Shown piece after piece: positions 61,939-64,000 of a DNA stretch of 64,000 nucleotides. The translations under genes and the position numbers were made by a program. Source of the DNA: Pullichristensenella sp963930055 (GTDB lineage Bacteria; Bacillota; Clostridia; Christensenellales; Aristaeellaceae); contig CAWVKS010000004.1 of NCBI GenBank assembly GCA_963930055.1, positions 62,001 to 126,000 on the forward strand, given 5' to 3'. Under the pieces are notes generated by a model, which saw only the letters and a list, made by a program, of their open reading frames with translations, searched no databases and was not told the DNA's origin. The first letter of the stretch is position 1, and each line of letters begins with the position of its first letter.

Positions 61939-62629
61939 TTAGCCCTGTTTCCGGGACTGTGGCGGCGCGAAGCCGGCCACGGCATAGGTAAGGCCGAAAA
62001 CGCACGCCGCGCCCGCGTCCAGCAGCGCCTGGCCGCAGGCGCGCATGGTCGCGCCGGTGGTGTATACGTCGTCGATCAGCAATACGGCGCGTCCTCGAAC
62101 CTCGACGCCCGCCGCGATGGAACCGCGCAGGTTCTCCGCGCGCTGTTCGTGGTCGAGGCGCGCCTGCTGGCGCGTGTTGCGCAGCTTTGTCAGCGCCCGC
62201 GCGTGCGCAAGGCCGAGGCGTCGCGCCACTTCCCGCGAAAGCAGCTCCGCCTGATTGTAGCCGCGCCTGCGCTCGCGGCGCGGGTGCATGGGCGTGGGCA
62301 CGACCAGCGCCGTCCCCGGCACAGGCAGGGCCGCGCAGGCGCGCGCCATGTCCGCGGCCATCATGCCCGCCAACAGGCCGACCGAGCCGTATTTGAGCGA
62401 ACGCACCAGCGCCGCGGCCGGATCCCGGTAGGCATAGGCGGCGGCCAGGCCCTCGAGCGGCGGGACGCAGGGCATGGCGCCATCGCCGCACCAGAGCGCC
62501 TCAAGCGCCCGCACGCAATCGTCGCACAGCCAATCGCGCCCGCAGCCGCTCTTGTCGCCGCATCCCATGCAGGTGGCGGCGCGGGGAAACAGTAGATGGT
62601 CAAACGCCCGCCCCGCGCGCCGAAACAGC

Positions 62630-62637
<8 letters not shown>
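61939..62637 (-). CDS. comF: ComF-family phosphoribosyltransferase-like protein
   Basis: 232 residues. N-terminal double-zinc-type motif CMGCGDKSGCGRDWLCDDC (about 23-41) and a C-terminal type I phosphoribosyltransferase fold with RRERRRGYNQAELLSREVAR (about 125) and the PRPP loop VLLIDDVYTTGATM (about 185). ComFC acts with ComFA in DNA uptake in competent Firmicutes, but the gene is also kept in non-competent species. The start overlaps the psuG end by 8 bases, so it is cotranscribed with psuK and psuG. Confidence 0.92.
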
Positions 62638-63543
<906 letters not shown>

Positions 63544-63547
<4 letters not shown>

Positions 63548-64000
63548 TTTCGTCCCTCCAACATCCTTTGTCGAAGCGCCCTTTCGCAGAGCGCGGGGTT
63601 GACAGTTTCCTCTGCTTCGGCGGCGAGGGCCGCGGCGGCGCTCCCGGCCAGGCAGCTCTCCTCCAGCCCCATGCCGCGCGTCCACGCCCAGGCGATGGCG
63701 GCGGTAAAGGCGTCGCCCGCGCCGGTGGCGTTTTTCAGGCGCGGCGCGAGGGAGGGGAGAAAACACTCCTGCCCGTCCCCGGCGGCAAACACGCCGTCCG
63801 GCCCGAGGGTGATGAACACGCGCCCGAGCCCCGTATCCAGCAACCGCCTCGCCGCCTCGCGCGCGCCGCCTTCGTCCGCGATGCGCGCGCCGGAGAGCAG
63901 CTCCGCTTCCATGCGGTTGGGCTTGAAGGCCTTCAGCCGCCCCAGCACGGGGCGCAGCCGCATGGCCTTGGCCGCCGATACCGCGTCGGCAAACAGGGGT
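63544..64000 (-). CDS. psuK: PfkB-family pseudouridine kinase PsuK (C-terminal part)
   Basis: About 152 codons are visible; the gene begins beyond the window edge. Ribokinase/PfkB fold: FKPNRMEAELLSG near the start of the visible part, VFITLGPDGVFAAGDGQECF, then the PfkB signature NATGAGDAFTAAIAWAWTRG with catalytic-type Asp. The adjacent, overlapping psuG supports pseudouridine as substrate rather than another nucleoside or sugar. Confidence 0.88.

Overview
The window is GC-rich chromosomal DNA of a bacterium, most likely an anaerobic gut-type member of the Bacillota/Clostridia. The clues are strong AGGAGG-type ribosome sites, a NusG paralog of the LoaP type heading a capsule/exopolysaccharide locus, a CpsB/C/D-type tyrosine kinase/phosphatase trio, a split two-subunit transketolase, a psuK-psuG pair and smpB next to ssrA. 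I cannot fix the genus from sequence alone.

Layout. (1) 1-2.9 kb: the end of a branched-chain amino-acid ABC transporter operon (livH partial, livM, livG, livF). (2) 3.0-9.1 kb: a LacI-type regulator, an AEC-family permease, split transketolase, a tartronate-semialdehyde-reductase-like enzyme and a glycerate 2-kinase; this looks like a sugar-acid/three-carbon acid catabolic cluster. (3) 9.2-13.3 kb: an orphan response regulator with an atypical receiver, a complete IS3-family element with inverted repeats and an AAAT target duplication, then about 2 kb of pyrimidine-biased DNA without a convincing gene. (4) 13.3-15.9 kb: a large HTH-type protein of unknown role and two small hypothetical genes on the other strand.

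(5) 16.1-33.2 kb: a surface-polysaccharide locus starting from a consensus promoter and a 360-base structured leader, then loaP, an LCP ligase, a secreted SPSTS-repeat protein, a Wzz-like co-polymerase, BY-kinase, PHP phosphatase, initiating phosphoglycosyl transferase, glycosyltransferases, CDP-glycerol-dependent transferase and TagD, a fucosyltransferase-like protein, Wzy, Wzx and an acyltransferase. (6) 33.3-38.6 kb: a 1755-residue secreted M23 peptidase with Pro/Thr-rich, SH3, BIG2 and six near-identical Ig-like repeats. (7) 38.8-49.5 kb: GDP-fucose supply, both salvage (fkp) and de novo (gmd, fcl, manC, manA, phosphomannomutase), with an AraC regulator; fcl and manA carry single-base frameshifts and a glf remnant is truncated. 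Together regions 5-7 suggest a fucose- and glycerol-phosphate-containing surface polymer.

(8) 49.6-56.8 kb: VanZ-like protein, gene remnants, and two tandem copies of an IS1182-like element, each carrying a divergently oriented passenger gene. The copies are separated and flanked by the same TGGT tetramer, and the last TGGT is the encoded 3' ACCA end of the tmRNA gene. (9) 56.4-64 kb: ssrA, smpB, four tRNA genes (Pro, Glu, Met, Asp), the CCA-adding enzyme, a stand-alone riboflavin kinase domain, an anchored peptidoglycan-binding protein, a large imperfect inverted intergenic repeat, comF, psuG and partial psuK.

Most small single-base disruptions lie in the polysaccharide region. They may be true gene decay or assembly errors; read mapping would decide.
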